The notes under the pieces are model-generated. The model saw only the letters and a program-made list of their open reading frames with translations, was not told the origin of the DNA and did no database searches. The position numbers and the translations under genes are program-made. Shown piece by piece: positions 51,301 through 54,959 of a stretch of 64,000 bases of DNA; the first letter of the stretch is position 1; every line of letters begins with the position of its first letter. The stretch is from Phlebotomus papatasi (Eukaryota > Arthropoda > Insecta > Diptera > Psychodidae): contig NC_077222.1 of the NCBI RefSeq assembly GCF_024763615.1, positions 89,342,001 to 89,406,000 on the forward strand, written 5' to 3'.

Positions 51301-51807
51301 GACTGGATGACGGAGGCAGAGTGATTTACGTTGATAATTTCTTTTCGGGGAGATTTACATCAATTTTAATCACCCTCATAAAATAAAGAACAAAACGACA
51401 ACACAAAATACAATCTTCTTAATCACATTCACTATAGATAAGATGATTCATGAGTTGGTTGCCACTGTTTGTTGCTCATCTGCTCAGACCTGTTTCCATT
51501 CTCTTCTGCGTTTTCGACTTCTCACCCTGGGATTTCTCAATTTTTTTTTGTTCTTACACCCAATTGTGAAGATTGAAAGACAAATAGAAACCCATCTTCT
51601 ATTTGTCCGCGAATTTAAATCGATTTGCACATTTAAAGAAGGCAATTTCTGAATTCTTACTTGGTCCTTCCCCATCGTAATTGAAATTCTTTAGGAAAAT
51701 CGTCCTGGCATCCACAGCATAGACATCCCCAGAAACTCCATGATGTAGCTGAGACAGAGCTCCAATCTTAATTCCGTAGTACCCTTGAGCCTGGGTCACC
51801 TGGACAT
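13398..51807 (-). CDS. Skeletor: Skeletor-like DM13-DOMON-cupredoxin protein (gene span, 7 exons, 5' end missing)
   Basis: Gene-level entry. Seven exons join in phase, each with GT donor and AG acceptor: 51661-51807, 47229-47576, 46897-47156, 43181-43280, 16195-16379, 15404-16129 and 13398-15347. The order of domains is DM13, DM13, DOMON, cupredoxin-like, then a long Pro-rich tail. This is the architecture of Drosophila Skeletor and its Knickkopf relatives. Knickkopf proteins are extracellular and protect and order cuticle chitin; Skeletor was described as a chromosome and spindle-matrix antigen. The wording of the cupredoxin region (GHVGWGISWYINGLLIPEI, CFTHRYLGWK) makes Skeletor the best call rather than Knickkopf. 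Introns range from 56 bp to 26.8 kb. The first exon, expected to hold ATG and signal peptide and to end in phase 1, was not found within 12 kb upstream. Confidence is high for the family and good for the ortholog. Confidence 0.9.
15404..16129 (-). CDS. Skeletor: Skeletor exon: end of DOMON, acidic linker, start of cupredoxin domain
   Basis: 242 residues in phase 0 at both ends (acceptor CCGCAG, donor GTTAGT). The start, SIRLLNAAMVNGYSIVTFQR and following, is the last strand set of the DOMON domain, ending near FHSQYTKGNRLIDFG. An acidic and Arg/Pro-rich linker follows. Then comes the first half of the cupredoxin-like domain (AWDIPPIQCYEPEDGVFYAQ, GHVGWGISWYING, RGKTYTFVVEGG), with YHPFYITDDPVGG holding the first His ligand candidate. 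The 65-bp upstream intron has a good GTAAGT donor. This block is the most strongly conserved part of the family and anchors the identification. Confidence 0.95.
16195..16379 (-). CDS. Skeletor: Skeletor exon: DOMON middle part
   Basis: Acceptor TTCTCACTTCAG ends at 16380. The exon starts with two bases that complete an Asp codon begun in the 43-kb exon, and then reads NNEYMSFGVSPDPKKTVMVG, ADVAVAWVDK, DYFLDDKSQCSGQRGSCPD and ARIN. YMSFG followed by MVGADV is the DOMON signature. The open frame extends upstream of this acceptor, but that part (METITQAHLLTS) is intronic, because the phase and the DOMON N-terminal half both fit only the internal acceptor. Confidence 0.92.
16836..16842. repeat. 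Target-site duplication GTAGTAT, left
   Basis: Identical to 35309-35315 and abutting the CATAGTG terminus. P-family transposases typically duplicate 8 bp; only 7 bp match here, with the eighth position differing on each side. Confidence 0.8.
16843..17185 (+). repeat. Left terminal inverted repeat of the P-like element
   Basis: Pairs with 34965-35308 over its full length, with about ten differences by eye, several of them clustered at 16869-16877. It contains a palindrome AGTTTGAATCATTCAAACTT (about 16904-16923) and a 32-bp perfect palindrome at 17084-17115. Confidence 0.9.
17084..17115. promoter_or_regulatory. Perfect 32-bp palindrome inside left TIR (candidate transposase or host-factor site)
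   Basis: CGCTCACTCCAGTGA is followed by its reverse complement, centred on GTT/AAC. It is conserved in the right TIR at 35035-35066. Role inferred by analogy with the internal inverted repeats of P elements that are bound by host and transposase proteins. Confidence 0.4.
17186..18739. other. P-element left subterminal region, no gene seen
   Basis: AT-rich and non-coding. At about 17690-17790 it contains a diverged copy of the hairpin-centre sequence (AAGTAGGCGCC, CACAAGTGACAGCGACA, then AATCCCAATGCAATTT) found at 21650-21780. Confidence 0.5.
18740..19130. mobile_element. Palindromic MITE (GGGCAGAATCACATTGACAG family), copy 1, decayed
   Basis: Two long arms pair almost completely through CACCTAGTGCCACCGAGTAT and its complement, around a short loop near 18935. 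The right end ATTCTGCCC is intact; the left end is mutated to AGCACAATC. No TWA duplication is recognisable. Two fuller copies lie at 19722-20116 and 52681-53119. Confidence 0.75.
19131..19277 (+). pseudogene. Coding-like fragment of unknown origin
   Basis: Immediately right of the palindromic MITE, a less AT-rich stretch reads MNKSSISPALCPSRRHCTSS, then DRSRWEEQMKNLLQRARMEA, and then stops. Base composition and amino-acid usage look like an exon and unlike the AT-rich surroundings. I do not recognise the protein. It may be a captured host exon fragment or part of another transposon. Confidence 0.3.
19445..20517. mobile_element. Tc1/mariner-type fold-back element, host of a nested MITE
   Basis: Ends pair as (C/G)AGTGGGTGTYAATAG, flanked by TA at 19443-19444 and 20518-20519. 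The arms carry CTGTAATCCGTAGATATTAT and its complement; the inner part has AACCGGTT with TTTGAGAGGYAAAT arms. A 395-bp palindromic MITE sits in its left half. A related half-copy lies at 53985-54340. Confidence 0.7.
19722..20116. mobile_element. Palindromic MITE (GGGCAGAATCACATTGACAG family), copy 2, complete
   Basis: TTA duplications at 19719-19721 and 20117-20119. 395 bp, nearly a perfect hairpin with a loop near 19905-19925. The 3-bp TWA duplication suggests PIF/Harbinger mobilisation. Inserted into the mariner-type fold-back around it. Confidence 0.85.
20528..21075. mobile_element. Possible fold-back element with CACAGTAAAAAATA ends
   Basis: CACAGTAAAAAATA at 20528 and TATTTTTTACTGTG ending at 21075 are inverted partners. 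The interior has scattered TTGAATTTTACT-type repeats in both orientations. No clear target duplication. Confidence 0.4.
21178..22229. repeat. Large inverted duplication of the transposase THAP exon (hairpin of ~1 kb)
   Basis: The left arm runs from CCTCGGAACACCCACAA (21178) to the centre near 21700. The right arm mirrors it to TGTTCCGAGG at 22229. Each outer arm of roughly 370 bp carries the THAP-coding exon, and the centre holds nested smaller palindromes rich in CGCGAGGATTCGCG. The arms differ by point changes, so it is not a simple assembly fold. A transcript crossing it would form a long double-stranded RNA. Confidence 0.85.
21243..21431 (-). pseudogene. Inverted, degenerate copy of the THAP exon
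   Basis: Minus-strand frame starting MVVCQYQNCGNAKDRQLNCS, very close to the plus-strand THAP exon. The third zinc ligand is lost: the working exon has FLCEKHF, this one has FLYEKHL. It then meets a stop after NNDIKS. It cannot form the complete C2CH zinc site, so it is a broken copy, though it still pairs with the real exon as the left arm of the hairpin. Confidence 0.8.
21972..22292 (+). CDS. Transposase exon 1: THAP DNA-binding domain
   Basis: 107 codons, phase 0 at the donor (TCTGAG|GTAATC). The start Met was chosen because THAP domains begin M-x-x-C; an upstream in-frame ATG at 21945 would add only nine residues. Zinc ligands are visible in CQYQNC and LCEKH. The motif order FFQIP, then W (in ETWLRHSG), then KNMFLCEKHF fits THAP. 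The exon ends in a Cys-rich stretch (CCDCGCSEAATSEGCAKN). It lies in the right arm of the inverted duplication. Confidence 0.88.
21972..31938 (+). CDS. P-element/THAP9-like transposase (gene span, at least 6 exons, C-terminus in gap)
   Basis: Gene-level entry. Exons 21972-22292, 25506-25988, 27480-27757, 27919-28201, 28705-29293 and 31663-31938 join with matching phases and GT-AG borders. They give about 743 residues before the N gap; Drosophila P transposase has 751. Order: N-terminal THAP zinc finger (C-x4-C ... C-x2-H), a W-S-E-E-K helix region, an RNase-H-like catalytic core interrupted by an insertion domain, and a C-terminal Cys-rich part. Acidic residues fitting the DDE/D triad are visible: LFDE (exon 2), TCDQGSSN (exon 3) and NQDPLENLFS (exon 5). 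No exon has a stop or frameshift. It should cut and paste the element by binding its inverted repeats; activity is not shown by sequence alone. Confidence 0.9.
22586..23092. mobile_element. piggyBac-like MITE (TTAA-CCCTKTAACGACG), copy in P intron
   Basis: TTAA at 22582-22585 and 23093-23096. Ends are CCCTGTAACGACG and CGTCCTTAAAGGG (imperfect inverted repeat starting CCC, as in piggyBac). The interior shares GGACCGAAAATCAGCAATAA and GGGACACCGGTGTTCCAATC with 62453-62964. 507 bp, non-coding. Confidence 0.8.
23385..24205 (-). mobile_element. Family X element, reversed copy, interrupted
   Basis: Reading the minus strand, GAACTCATGAGATAGAGCAC (about 24156-24175) is the start. ACATGTTTTTGGAGCGGATA and ATATCTCTTACCGCTTGG follow, and the end lies at TGTTCGAGCAGTT (about 23388-23400). 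A CAGTAGAGTCTCTCAAAT mariner-type end interrupts it at 23649. Confidence 0.55.
23649..23935. mobile_element. Tc1/mariner-type MITE (CAGTAGAGTCTC end), one end degraded
   Basis: TA-CAGTAGAGTCTCTCAAAT at the left. The interior (TTTGAATTTGAGAGG, AAGACTTGTGAGAAAGTACG) matches the complete copy at 28279-28595 in reverse. The right terminus is not preserved; the end coordinate is approximate. Confidence 0.6.
25506..25988 (+). CDS. Transposase exon 2: linker and first catalytic segment
   Basis: 161 codons, phase 0 at both ends; acceptor CTTTAAAG, donor GATGAA|GTAATT. Reads VDQNPGPSCGYKIRKTYS, then a Ser/Pro linker, then VLDALERLPEIVRLFVESQL. Next is the family-typical TRWNSEEKTLFLKFYYTSPK and FIVPSVSTIRKWQSVYRMSP, ending RRCVMLFDE. 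The final D is the first catalytic-acid candidate. A nearer acceptor at 25440 would be out of phase with exon 1. Confidence 0.82.
26635..26861. mobile_element. MITE, CACTGGTAAAAA family, copy 1
   Basis: TA flanks at 26633-26634 and 26862-26863. Ends CACTGGTAAAAAAAGG and ATTTTTACCAGTG. It shares TGAATGCATATTTATCACAA-type interior with 34082-34418. 227 bp, non-coding. Confidence 0.8.
27227..27335. mobile_element. Small palindromic MITE (CTACACACTAGAG)
   Basis: GTCTACACACTAGAGAGATT at the left and AATTTCTCTAGTGTGTAGAG at the right, with TATGTCCATATTGAAG paired inside. A half copy lies at about 30478-30530. Confidence 0.65.
27480..27757 (+). CDS. Transposase exon 3: second catalytic segment
   Basis: 92 codons plus two bases; acceptor TTTGTAG, donor AACGT|GTAAGT. 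Reads INIRKHLEYNSHDDRIYGFK, DLGHLGR, then GLNSNWKQPVAFYCG and IVAVTCDQGSSN. The Asp in CDQGS is the second catalytic-acid candidate of P transposases. DEINIRK is formed across the exon 2/3 junction, as expected for the family. Confidence 0.9.
27806..27850. mobile_element. Fragment of a Tc1/mariner terminus
   Basis: TACAGTCGTGGCAAAAATAA followed by TAAGACCACCTCTGACA resembles Tc1-type termini. No partner end was found nearby. Confidence 0.4.
27919..28201 (+). CDS. Transposase exon 4
   Basis: Completes a Val codon and then reads KAYKLLGVTKDNFRIDIGG, TETYFLYDVPHIFKNIRNSL and SSRHMSPSSFDKLSVKLATQ, ending phase 0 (CGCAG|GTAATT). DVPHIFKNIRN is a conserved P-transposase motif in the RNase-H/insertion-domain region. 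94 codons, open. Confidence 0.9.
28279..28595. mobile_element. Tc1/mariner-type MITE (CAGTAGAGTCTC), complete
   Basis: TA at 28277-28278 and 28596-28597. Ends CAGTAGAGTCTCCTTAAAT and ATTTGAGAGACTCTACTG. 317 bp; sits inside transposase intron 4 without touching splice sites. Confidence 0.88.
28705..29293 (+). CDS. Transposase exon 5: third catalytic segment
   Basis: 196 codons plus one base; acceptor TTGCAG, donor CCAAG|GTAACA. Reads IFSNKTAAALYTAVGSGCF, AKFAKRLNMVFDNLNSKYE, then SRFNQDPLENLFSVMR. QDPLENLFS holds the D and E that provide the last catalytic acid in P transposase and THAP9. Fully open. It is the longest conserved exon of the gene. Confidence 0.92.
29571..29803. mobile_element. 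MITE, GGGTSRRAGGAACGTCTATT family, copy 1
   Basis: TA at 29569-29570 and 29804-29805. GGGTCGGAGGAACGTCTATT at the left; GTCAATAGACGTTCCTTTCA then CCC at the right. 233 bp. Closely related to 49204-49433 in reverse orientation. Confidence 0.85.
30636..31620. mobile_element. TA-flanked element, GGGGAAAGTGACCATGCTT ends
   Basis: TA at 30634-30635 and 31621-31622. Ends GGGGAAAGTGACCATGCTTT and AAGCATGGTCACTTTCCCC. 985 bp, no coding capacity. The interior matches parts of 61864-63176 (ACCACACAAACCGAAKCRAT, GATTTTCCTC). Confidence 0.8.
31663..31938 (+). CDS. Transposase exon 6 (truncated by assembly gap)
   Basis: Starts after TTTTTTTACAG in the phase left by exon 5: EEVVNSVEEEEESTKTAE, then CAQAYITGYILFQLIRRVKC and SCVQEFKEMEG. 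AYITGYI followed by C-x-C is the usual C-terminal segment of THAP9/P transposases. Open until the run of N; the stop codon and an estimated several tens of residues are missing. Confidence 0.85.
31939..32438. other. Assembly gap, 500 N
   Basis: Exactly 500 N, probably a fixed placeholder of unknown true length. It removes the transposase C-terminus. Long reading frames spanning it are artefacts of N translation. Confidence 0.95.
32441..32690. repeat. Tandem duplication, ~133-bp unit
   Basis: ACTTGGGTAAAT, AAGCTTCGTG and TCTATTGGGGCTAAAAAA occur twice, 133 bp apart. The array may continue into the gap and may have caused it. Confidence 0.65.
32691..33200. other. P-element 3' region, no gene seen
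   Basis: AT-rich; probably transposase 3' UTR and downstream element sequence. Confidence 0.4.
33201..33436. mobile_element. MITE, GGGTAAAGTG / GTACAAGTTGGAC
   Basis: TA at 33199-33200 and 33437-33438. ACAAGTTGGACAAT arms pair with ATTGTCCAACTTGT. 236 bp, non-coding. Confidence 0.7.
33839..33970. mobile_element. Small MITE (GCCGTACTCACTATGGCGCT), copy 1
   Basis: TA flanks. Ends GCCGCACTCACTATGGCGCT and CGCCATAGTGAGTACGGC. Almost identical to 38814-38959, pointing to recent spread. Confidence 0.85.
34082..34418. mobile_element. MITE, CACTGGTAAAAATAAAAGGG family, copy 2
   Basis: TA at 34080-34081 and 34419-34420. 337 bp; strong inverted ends carrying GGGTCAAATTGACCC. The insertion interrupts the arm GGATTAAACCACCT/CGACGC of the surrounding fold-back. 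Confidence 0.88.
34435..34964. other. P-element right subterminal region
   Basis: AT-rich; no gene or repeat identified. Confidence 0.4.
34965..35308 (-). repeat. Right terminal inverted repeat of the P-like element
   Basis: Reverse complement of 16843-17185 with few differences, including the 32-bp palindrome at 35035-35066. Ends ACCACTAGGGTTACACTATG. Confidence 0.9.
35309..35315. repeat. Target-site duplication GTAGTAT, right
   Basis: Matches 16836-16842 exactly and abuts the element end. Confidence 0.8.
35316..36333 (-). other. Skeletor intron sequence with dispersed repeat
   Basis: No exon seen. 35981-36243 is a diverged direct copy of 58089-58352; shared landmarks include TTTTTTCCCTGTTTYCRKACACATTTC, of which CAAGATATCTCCAAAACTAC is exact. 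Confidence 0.55.
35981..36243. repeat. Dispersed repeat, copy 1 (pair with 58089-58352)
   Basis: Shared exact words include CAAGATATCTCCAAAACTAC, GACAGAAAACAGCTAATAAA and ATGGGAAACATAG. The family is unknown; no coding frame is conserved between copies. Confidence 0.7.
36334..36530. mobile_element. MITE, GTGGGGCACCTTTGAA family, copy 2
   Basis: TA at 36332-36333 and 36531-36532. Ends GGGGGAAGTGGGGCACCTTT and CCCACTTCCCCC. 197 bp. Confidence 0.85.
36590..37196. mobile_element. MITE, GGGGAAAGCGCGCTACCTTC family, copy 1, with nested MITE
   Basis: TA at 36588-36589 and 37197-37198. The right end GGTAGCACGCTATCCCC matches 57575-57785. 607 bp, because a 403-bp CCAGCGATCG-family MITE sits inside. 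Confidence 0.8.
36672..37074. mobile_element. MITE, AGGGAAGAGCACCAGCGATC family, copy 2 (nested)
   Basis: TA at 36670-36671 and 37075-37076. Right end GATCGCTGGAGCTCTTCCCT. The left part reads AGGGAAAAGTACCCCGGATC, like the right end of copy 1. Confidence 0.82.
37199..38813 (-). other. Skeletor intron, single-copy stretch
   Basis: No supported exon. The part at 37300-38350 is less AT-rich than its surroundings and lacks repeats recognisable in this window, so it could hold intronic regulatory sequence. Confidence 0.4.
38814..38959. mobile_element. Small MITE (GCCGTACTCACTATGGCGCT), copy 2
   Basis: TA flanks at 38812-38813 and 38960-38961. Nearly identical to 33839-33970 apart from an extra GTTATCTC repeat near the left arm. 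Confidence 0.88.
38962..40280 (-). other. Skeletor intron, no feature seen
   Basis: AT-rich with short frames only. 39480-39850 is slightly less AT-rich, without a recognisable exon. Confidence 0.4.
40281..40423. mobile_element. MITE, CCCAACGCACAATAAC ends
   Basis: CCCAACGCACAATAACATAT at the left and AGTTATTGTGCGTTGGG at the right, with AAACATGTTTT arms paired inside. 143 bp. Confidence 0.8.
40628..41548 (+). mobile_element. Family X element, longest copy
   Basis: Starts near GGCTTTGCAGTGTACTCGAA and carries GAACTCACGAGAAAGAGCTA. The end is CCTTTGAGTTCGAGCAGTAA. The order of internal landmarks matches 8815-9393. About 0.9 kb, non-coding. Confidence 0.65.
41549..42549 (-). other. Skeletor intron, no feature seen
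   Basis: AT-rich, no supported exon or repeat. Confidence 0.4.
42550..42654. mobile_element. Small palindromic MITE
   Basis: AGAACCGTTTGAAATCGAAT at the left pairs with GTTTCAACGGTTCT at the right through AAACGTCAA. 105 bp; no second copy seen. Confidence 0.55.
42655..43180 (-). other. Skeletor intron, no feature seen
   Basis: Start of the 26.8-kb intron in gene orientation (donor G|GTAAGT at 43180). No feature otherwise. Confidence 0.45.
43181..43280 (-). CDS. Skeletor: Skeletor exon: DOMON N-terminal part (100 bp)
   Basis: A small isolated exon, easily missed. Acceptor AAATTGCAG at 43281-43283, then SKLNCEVLFDDLAFEVRWAV and AGESVVVQLVAKL, and donor CTTG|GTAAGT. Thirty-three codons plus one base. 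It starts in phase 0, matching the exon ending at 46897, and ends in phase 1, completed by the exon starting at 16379. C-x-x-L followed by FEVRW and VQLVAKL are the first strands of a DOMON domain. Its isolation, 26.8 kb from the next exon, reflects expansion of the intron by transposons. Confidence 0.93.
43281..44834 (-). other. Skeletor intron 3.6 kb, upstream part
   Basis: No exon; AT-rich. A frame at 44088-44327 has no recognisable domain. Confidence 0.4.
44835..45168. mobile_element. MITE, GTGGGGCACCTTTGAA family, copy 3
   Basis: TA at 44833-44834 and 45169-45170. Ends GGGGAAAGTGGGGCACCTTT and AAAGGTGCCCCACTTCACCC. 334 bp. Confidence 0.87.
45300..46600. repeat. Diverged satellite, ~165-bp period, conserved AGGTTATG core
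   Basis: Eight cores (AGGTTATG, usually preceded by TTTTG) start at 45344, 45509, 45675, 45836, 45997, 46199, 46370 and 46526. The spacings are 165, 166, 161, 161, 202, 171 and 156 bp. Between cores the units are strongly diverged, sharing only words such as GAACATTT after the core and AAAATCTAAAAA before it. The longest interval carries an extra AACCTAACAAAAAAT run. Lies in a Skeletor intron. Confidence 0.75.
46897..47156 (-). CDS. Skeletor: Skeletor exon: C-terminal half of DM13 domain 2
   Basis: Acceptor CCGGAACAG; the first two bases complete Asp with the preceding exon. Reads AKFWVGRGAKPSPHGIRIPD, YDRKTIVLTLPAELTVFDIG and HFGVWCEAFTVDFGHVRIPE, ending MLGVSPQ in phase 0 (donor CAG|GTAAAG). 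The GVWCEAF Cys is the near-invariant DM13 cysteine. Separated by 72 bp from the next upstream exon. Confidence 0.94.
47229..47576 (-). CDS. Skeletor: Skeletor exon: end of DM13-1 and start of DM13-2
   Basis: 348 bp, phases consistent at both ends (acceptor TTTCTTCAG, donor CCAG|GTAATT). Reads AYFYVGNSRRPTNAGAWRLR, YRNKDITLSLPEGKTLRDIK, then WFSVWCDEFAVNFGDVTIP, closing DM13-1 with its conserved Cys. GVHGVSSDNVVIVDAQTLLV and PNFSYDGEAP open DM13-2. The tandem DM13 arrangement is typical of Skeletor and Knickkopf. Confidence 0.95.
47577..48050 (-). other. Skeletor intron, no feature seen
   Basis: AT-rich start of the 4.1-kb intron between DM13 exons. Confidence 0.4.
48051..48980 (+). repeat. 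Minisatellite array, CAAAATCCCGAATGGGT unit, forward arm
   Basis: More than 40 degenerate units of 14-18 bp built on TCAAAATCCCGAATG. About 0.9 kb. An inverted array of the same unit lies at 49880-50235, and a small inverted pair at 205-315. Confidence 0.9.
49137..49541. mobile_element. MITE, GGGGAAAATGGGGCACCACC, with nested MITE
   Basis: TA at 49135-49136 and 49542-49543. Ends GGGGAAAATGGGGCACCACC and GGTGGTGCCCCAGTTTCCCC. 405 bp, of which 230 bp is a nested MITE. Confidence 0.85.
49204..49433. mobile_element. MITE, GGGTGAAAGGAACGTCTATT family, copy 2 (nested)
   Basis: TA at 49202-49203 and 49434-49435. GGGTGAAAGGAACGTCTATT at the left, GACGTTCTTCCGACCC at the right. Same family as 29571-29803. 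Confidence 0.87.
49880..50235 (-). repeat. Minisatellite array, ATTCGGGATTTTGAC unit, inverted arm
   Basis: About 20 degenerate units, the reverse complement of 48051-48980. The two arms with the 0.9-kb spacer form a fold-back structure. Confidence 0.88.
50236..51660 (-). other. Skeletor intron, no exon seen
   Basis: AT-rich to 51030. 51030-51440 is less AT-rich and single-copy in this window, with no frame that I can assign. Confidence 0.4.
51661..51807 (-). CDS. Skeletor: Skeletor exon: N-terminal half of DM13 domain 1 (first coding exon found)
   Basis: Acceptor TTTTTTTTTGCAG at 51808. Two bases complete a codon (probably Asp), then VQVTQAQGYYGIKIGALSQL, HHGVSGDVYAVDARTIFLKN and FNYDGEGP. 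The donor is A|GTAAGA. GVSGDVYAVD and NFNYDGEGP are DM13 hallmarks, repeated in DM13-2 (GVSSDNVVIVD, NFSYDGEAP). In related proteins only the signal peptide precedes this exon, so a single short coding exon is missing. Confidence 0.94.
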
Positions 51808-51809
51808 CT

Positions 51810-52677
51810 GCAAAAAAAAAATCATGCAAAGCAAATTCAGTCTTGGTTAAAAATAGCTTTCATCTTTCGCATTAATCAAACAAATTTTCGAACCAACGAT
51901 AAATAAACAGTCAAACGCAATGAAAATTATGTCATCGCGAGTGGCAAAAAAGGAGAGAGAGATTATCTTACACCTGTTAACAATTAATTCTCGCTGATTT
52001 TCTTCCCTCCACCTGGACAAAGATTGTATCAACGGTGAGTTTTTTTGCCATTCAATTTATGACCATGTCTCTCAATGAATCTTCAAGTGTTCTCGAGCTC
52101 TGATCGCCATAGAGACCCACTGTCCCATTTGTCGTGGCTCTGAGATATTGAAAAGCCAACGAGTTGAGCTCATTCTCTACACTTTTGCACTCAATGTCGA
52201 CATTGAGAGTAAAATTTCTAAGTATCATTCGATTCAGGGTAAAGAGAAAGTTATGTGAAATAAATATTATTCTTGTTTTAATACAAATCCGGTTGGTTTT
52301 TATTGCTTGAACTAAAAGAAATAGTAATTAGATGCAATTGTTTAGAGAAAAATATTATCTTGTCATTTTTCCATACGGTCAATATCAATTCGAAGAACAA
52401 AACGATATGGGATAGTGACTTATGGTTCTCAGGGCATTTCATTACGTAGACTGTACGGCTAAGTATAAGAATTGAAGCTAGTAAACGGTTTACTTGTATT
52501 TTTATCTGATAAATTGTAAATCTGGCCCCTCAATTATAAAGTAAATATGTAATCTAAGCCTTAAATCTTGAAAACGATTTTCAAAGGATAATTTGTATTT
52601 AGCTTCGTATTCAAAAATATCGAACTTGTTTAAAATTTACTTACATTCAAAGCTGCTCAGGAATATGTTTTAAACTT
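51810..52677 (-). other. Skeletor upstream intron or 5' region
   Basis: No signal-peptide exon recognised. 52060-52210 is a less AT-rich single-copy patch. Confidence 0.4.
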
Positions 52678-52680
52678 TAA

Positions 52681-53119
52681 GGGCAGAATCACATTGACAG
52701 TAAAATGCTCACCGTCACCGTCAAAGCCCTCACCGTATTTCGTTAATTTAGGCATTTTCATTGCAATTCTTACGCAAATTCTCAATTACCGTGTTACATT
52801 ACCTTATACTCGGTGGCACTAGGTGAAAATAGTATAAGAAAATTGAATAAATAAAGCGAAAATGCGATAAACGGTGAGCAAAAAAAACTGTTTTGCTACA
52901 GTTTTTCGTACAGTTTTTTTGCTCACCGTTTATCGCATTTTCGCTTTATTTATTCAATTTTCTTATACTATTTTCACCTAGTGCCACCGAGTATGAGACA
53001 AGGTAATATCTTAATGAAAAATTTGCGTAAGAATTGCAATGAAAATACGTAAATCAACGAAATACGGTGAGGGTTTTGACGGTGACGGTGAGCATTTTAC
53101 TGTCAATGTGATTCTGCCC
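52681..53119. mobile_element. Palindromic MITE (GGGCAGAATCACATTGACAG family), copy 3
   Basis: TAA at 52678-52680 and 53120-53122. 439 bp, an almost perfect hairpin with a loop near 52895. It has an extra CGGTGACGGTGA / TCACCGTCACCG segment near each end compared with copy 2. Confidence 0.9.
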
Positions 53120-53122
53120 TAA

Positions 53123-53984
53123 GTCATAAACGTAAATCTTAAATTATAGGGCTTCGGCATACCTTTTAAATTAAGAAAATTTCATGCAGTCGAAATTCGA
53201 ATTCCTTTTCTCACACACTTTGTCTCATTCTCTCGCACTCTTCTACTTCTTTTAAATATCACAACAAATTCAATTTAGTTCAGTCGAATTTAGATTGCGA
53301 AAGAATGAAATAGGCATATGCACAGAGTATGAGAAGGAAAAGGATGCTTATTTTGATTTTTTGAAATTTTCCTGATCTAAAAGATATATCTGAGCTATAA
53401 ATATTTAAGATTAATTCCTCTTGACAGATAGTCTAAAACTAAATTACCTAAATTACTCATTATATGGTAGATCATTTATAATAGTTATTTAAACTCCTGT
53501 GGAAGTTATAATTTTAAGATCAAAGATTACAAACCCATTAAAAACCATATCAAAATTTTATCTACACCTATTCTTGATATAGAAAACTGAGCCCAAAAAA
53601 TGTTTGCTATACTGTTATATGCAAGGTTGTTAAAACGTTCATTGCAGTATCGTTTCCGTTGTTTATTTAGCTAGCTGGGAAAAGTTTAATACTTTGAAAT
53701 ATTATTTCTATATCGTTTAATAAGTAAAGAATAACTGAATTTCCAGTATATTAATTCAAAGCTTTTAAAGAAGGAGCCCGAATTCGAAAACCAAAATTTG
53801 GGGAACTTATTTTAAGAATTTTAAGTTCTTTTTTGCAAGACAGTTTAGGGTTTAGGTTTAATGAGAAGAGAATTTAATTTCTAAGGTAATAGGGCCTAAT
53901 TCGTTTCATTCATTCAATGAGTTGTTGTGCTATTTTTCCCGCCAATTCAACGAAATTAAAAAAAAATGAGAAGTGGAGAAAACG
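53123..53984. other. Non-coding stretch, no feature seen
   Basis: AT-rich with only short frames. Confidence 0.4.
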
Positions 53985-54340
53985 CGATTAAAAGTTTGAT
54001 ATAGTTCGGCCAAAAGTTTCTTGACAAACTTTGTACGAGAAACCATGTAGAAAAAATGATAGAAAAAAGATTTTTTTTTTAATTTTTCTTTTTGATAATG
54101 AATTGCCTGTAATTCATAGTTCTTTTTTACGTACTTAAAAAATCATTTTCTTTTTCATATCAAAAATAATTGTTTTCCCACAGTTGAGCATTTTTCATCG
54201 GCCAAAAATTTCTTGGCACATTTTAAGAAGTAATTCAAAATGATCAAATACGTACAATTAACTTCTTTTAACCCAGTTATATTTTGAATTTATGTCATTT
54301 GAGAGGCAAATGGTGGGTTTTCATATTTCTAAAGTTCACA
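53985..54340. mobile_element. Half copy of the mariner-type fold-back seen at 19445-20517
   Basis: Shares TTTCATATCAAAAATAATTG, TGCCTGTAATTCATAG (variant) and TCATTTGAGAGGCAAATGGT with that element, in the same order. One arm only. Confidence 0.6.
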
Positions 54341-54416
54341 ATTGTCAATTTAAGCTTATAAAAGTGATCATTAATAATCACAAAATAATCAACTTATGAA
54401 TTAACAATTTAAGTTA

Positions 54417-54573
54417 AAATGGCAAGTTACAAAAAATTGAAAGAATGGAAGTCGTCCAGAGACATTGTCAGAAGGAATTTGCGTCCTCAATTGTTCAATT
54501 TTCTGGAAAATCGTGACAGGATATACATAAGATTGTCAATATTTATAGTGATGATGAGGTACGAGTACACCTG
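54417..54573 (+). pseudogene. Short basic reading frame, possible transposon remnant
   Basis: Reads MASYKKLKEWKSSRDIVRRN then LRPQLFNFLENRDRIYIRL before a stop. It is rich in Lys/Arg and Trp in a way that AT-rich noise rarely is, but I recognise no family. Treat as uncertain. Confidence 0.2.
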
Positions 54574-54649
54574 AAAAACGCTGCTGGCATACCCAGGGTT
54601 TAAGCTCAGAAGGTTAATAAATCTATATTTAGAAACACTTAGTAAAGAT

Positions 54650-54950
54650 TGGTGATCTCAGTGGCTCAATAGGTATGAGCGTTGGCTCTTGGGAGGATGA
54701 GATCTCTGACTCGACTCTCACAATTGTGAATTCGAGTCTCGCCCAGTGCCAAGATCTGAATGCCTGACTTAGACAATTTTCGCATGTAACAGTAACGTAA
54801 TATAATCCAATATAATCAATATAATCCACTGCCTTCACACAACAGCTCTGGGAGCATGTAAGAAGCATCCACACCATGGAAAAACGTTCCTGGATGATCT
54901 ACAATGGACTTACCAAATTCTTCCACTACGACAATTAACATTGTAAAAAT
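54650..54950 (+). mobile_element. tRNA-derived SINE
   Basis: A pol III A box, TGGCTCAATAGG (54662-54673), fits TRGCNNARYNGG. A B-box-like AATTCGAGTCTC follows at about 54729-54740. After the tRNA-like head comes an ATATAATCC-repeat region and an unrelated tail to about 54950. It is not a functional tRNA: no clover-leaf anticodon arm could be drawn with confidence. No second full copy in the window. Confidence 0.55.
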
Positions 54951-54959
54951 AATTATCTT

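Noticed and set aside
54660..54745. Functional tRNA gene
   Set aside because: Pol III boxes are visible but a convincing clover-leaf with anticodon arm is not, and the sequence continues into a SINE-type tail.
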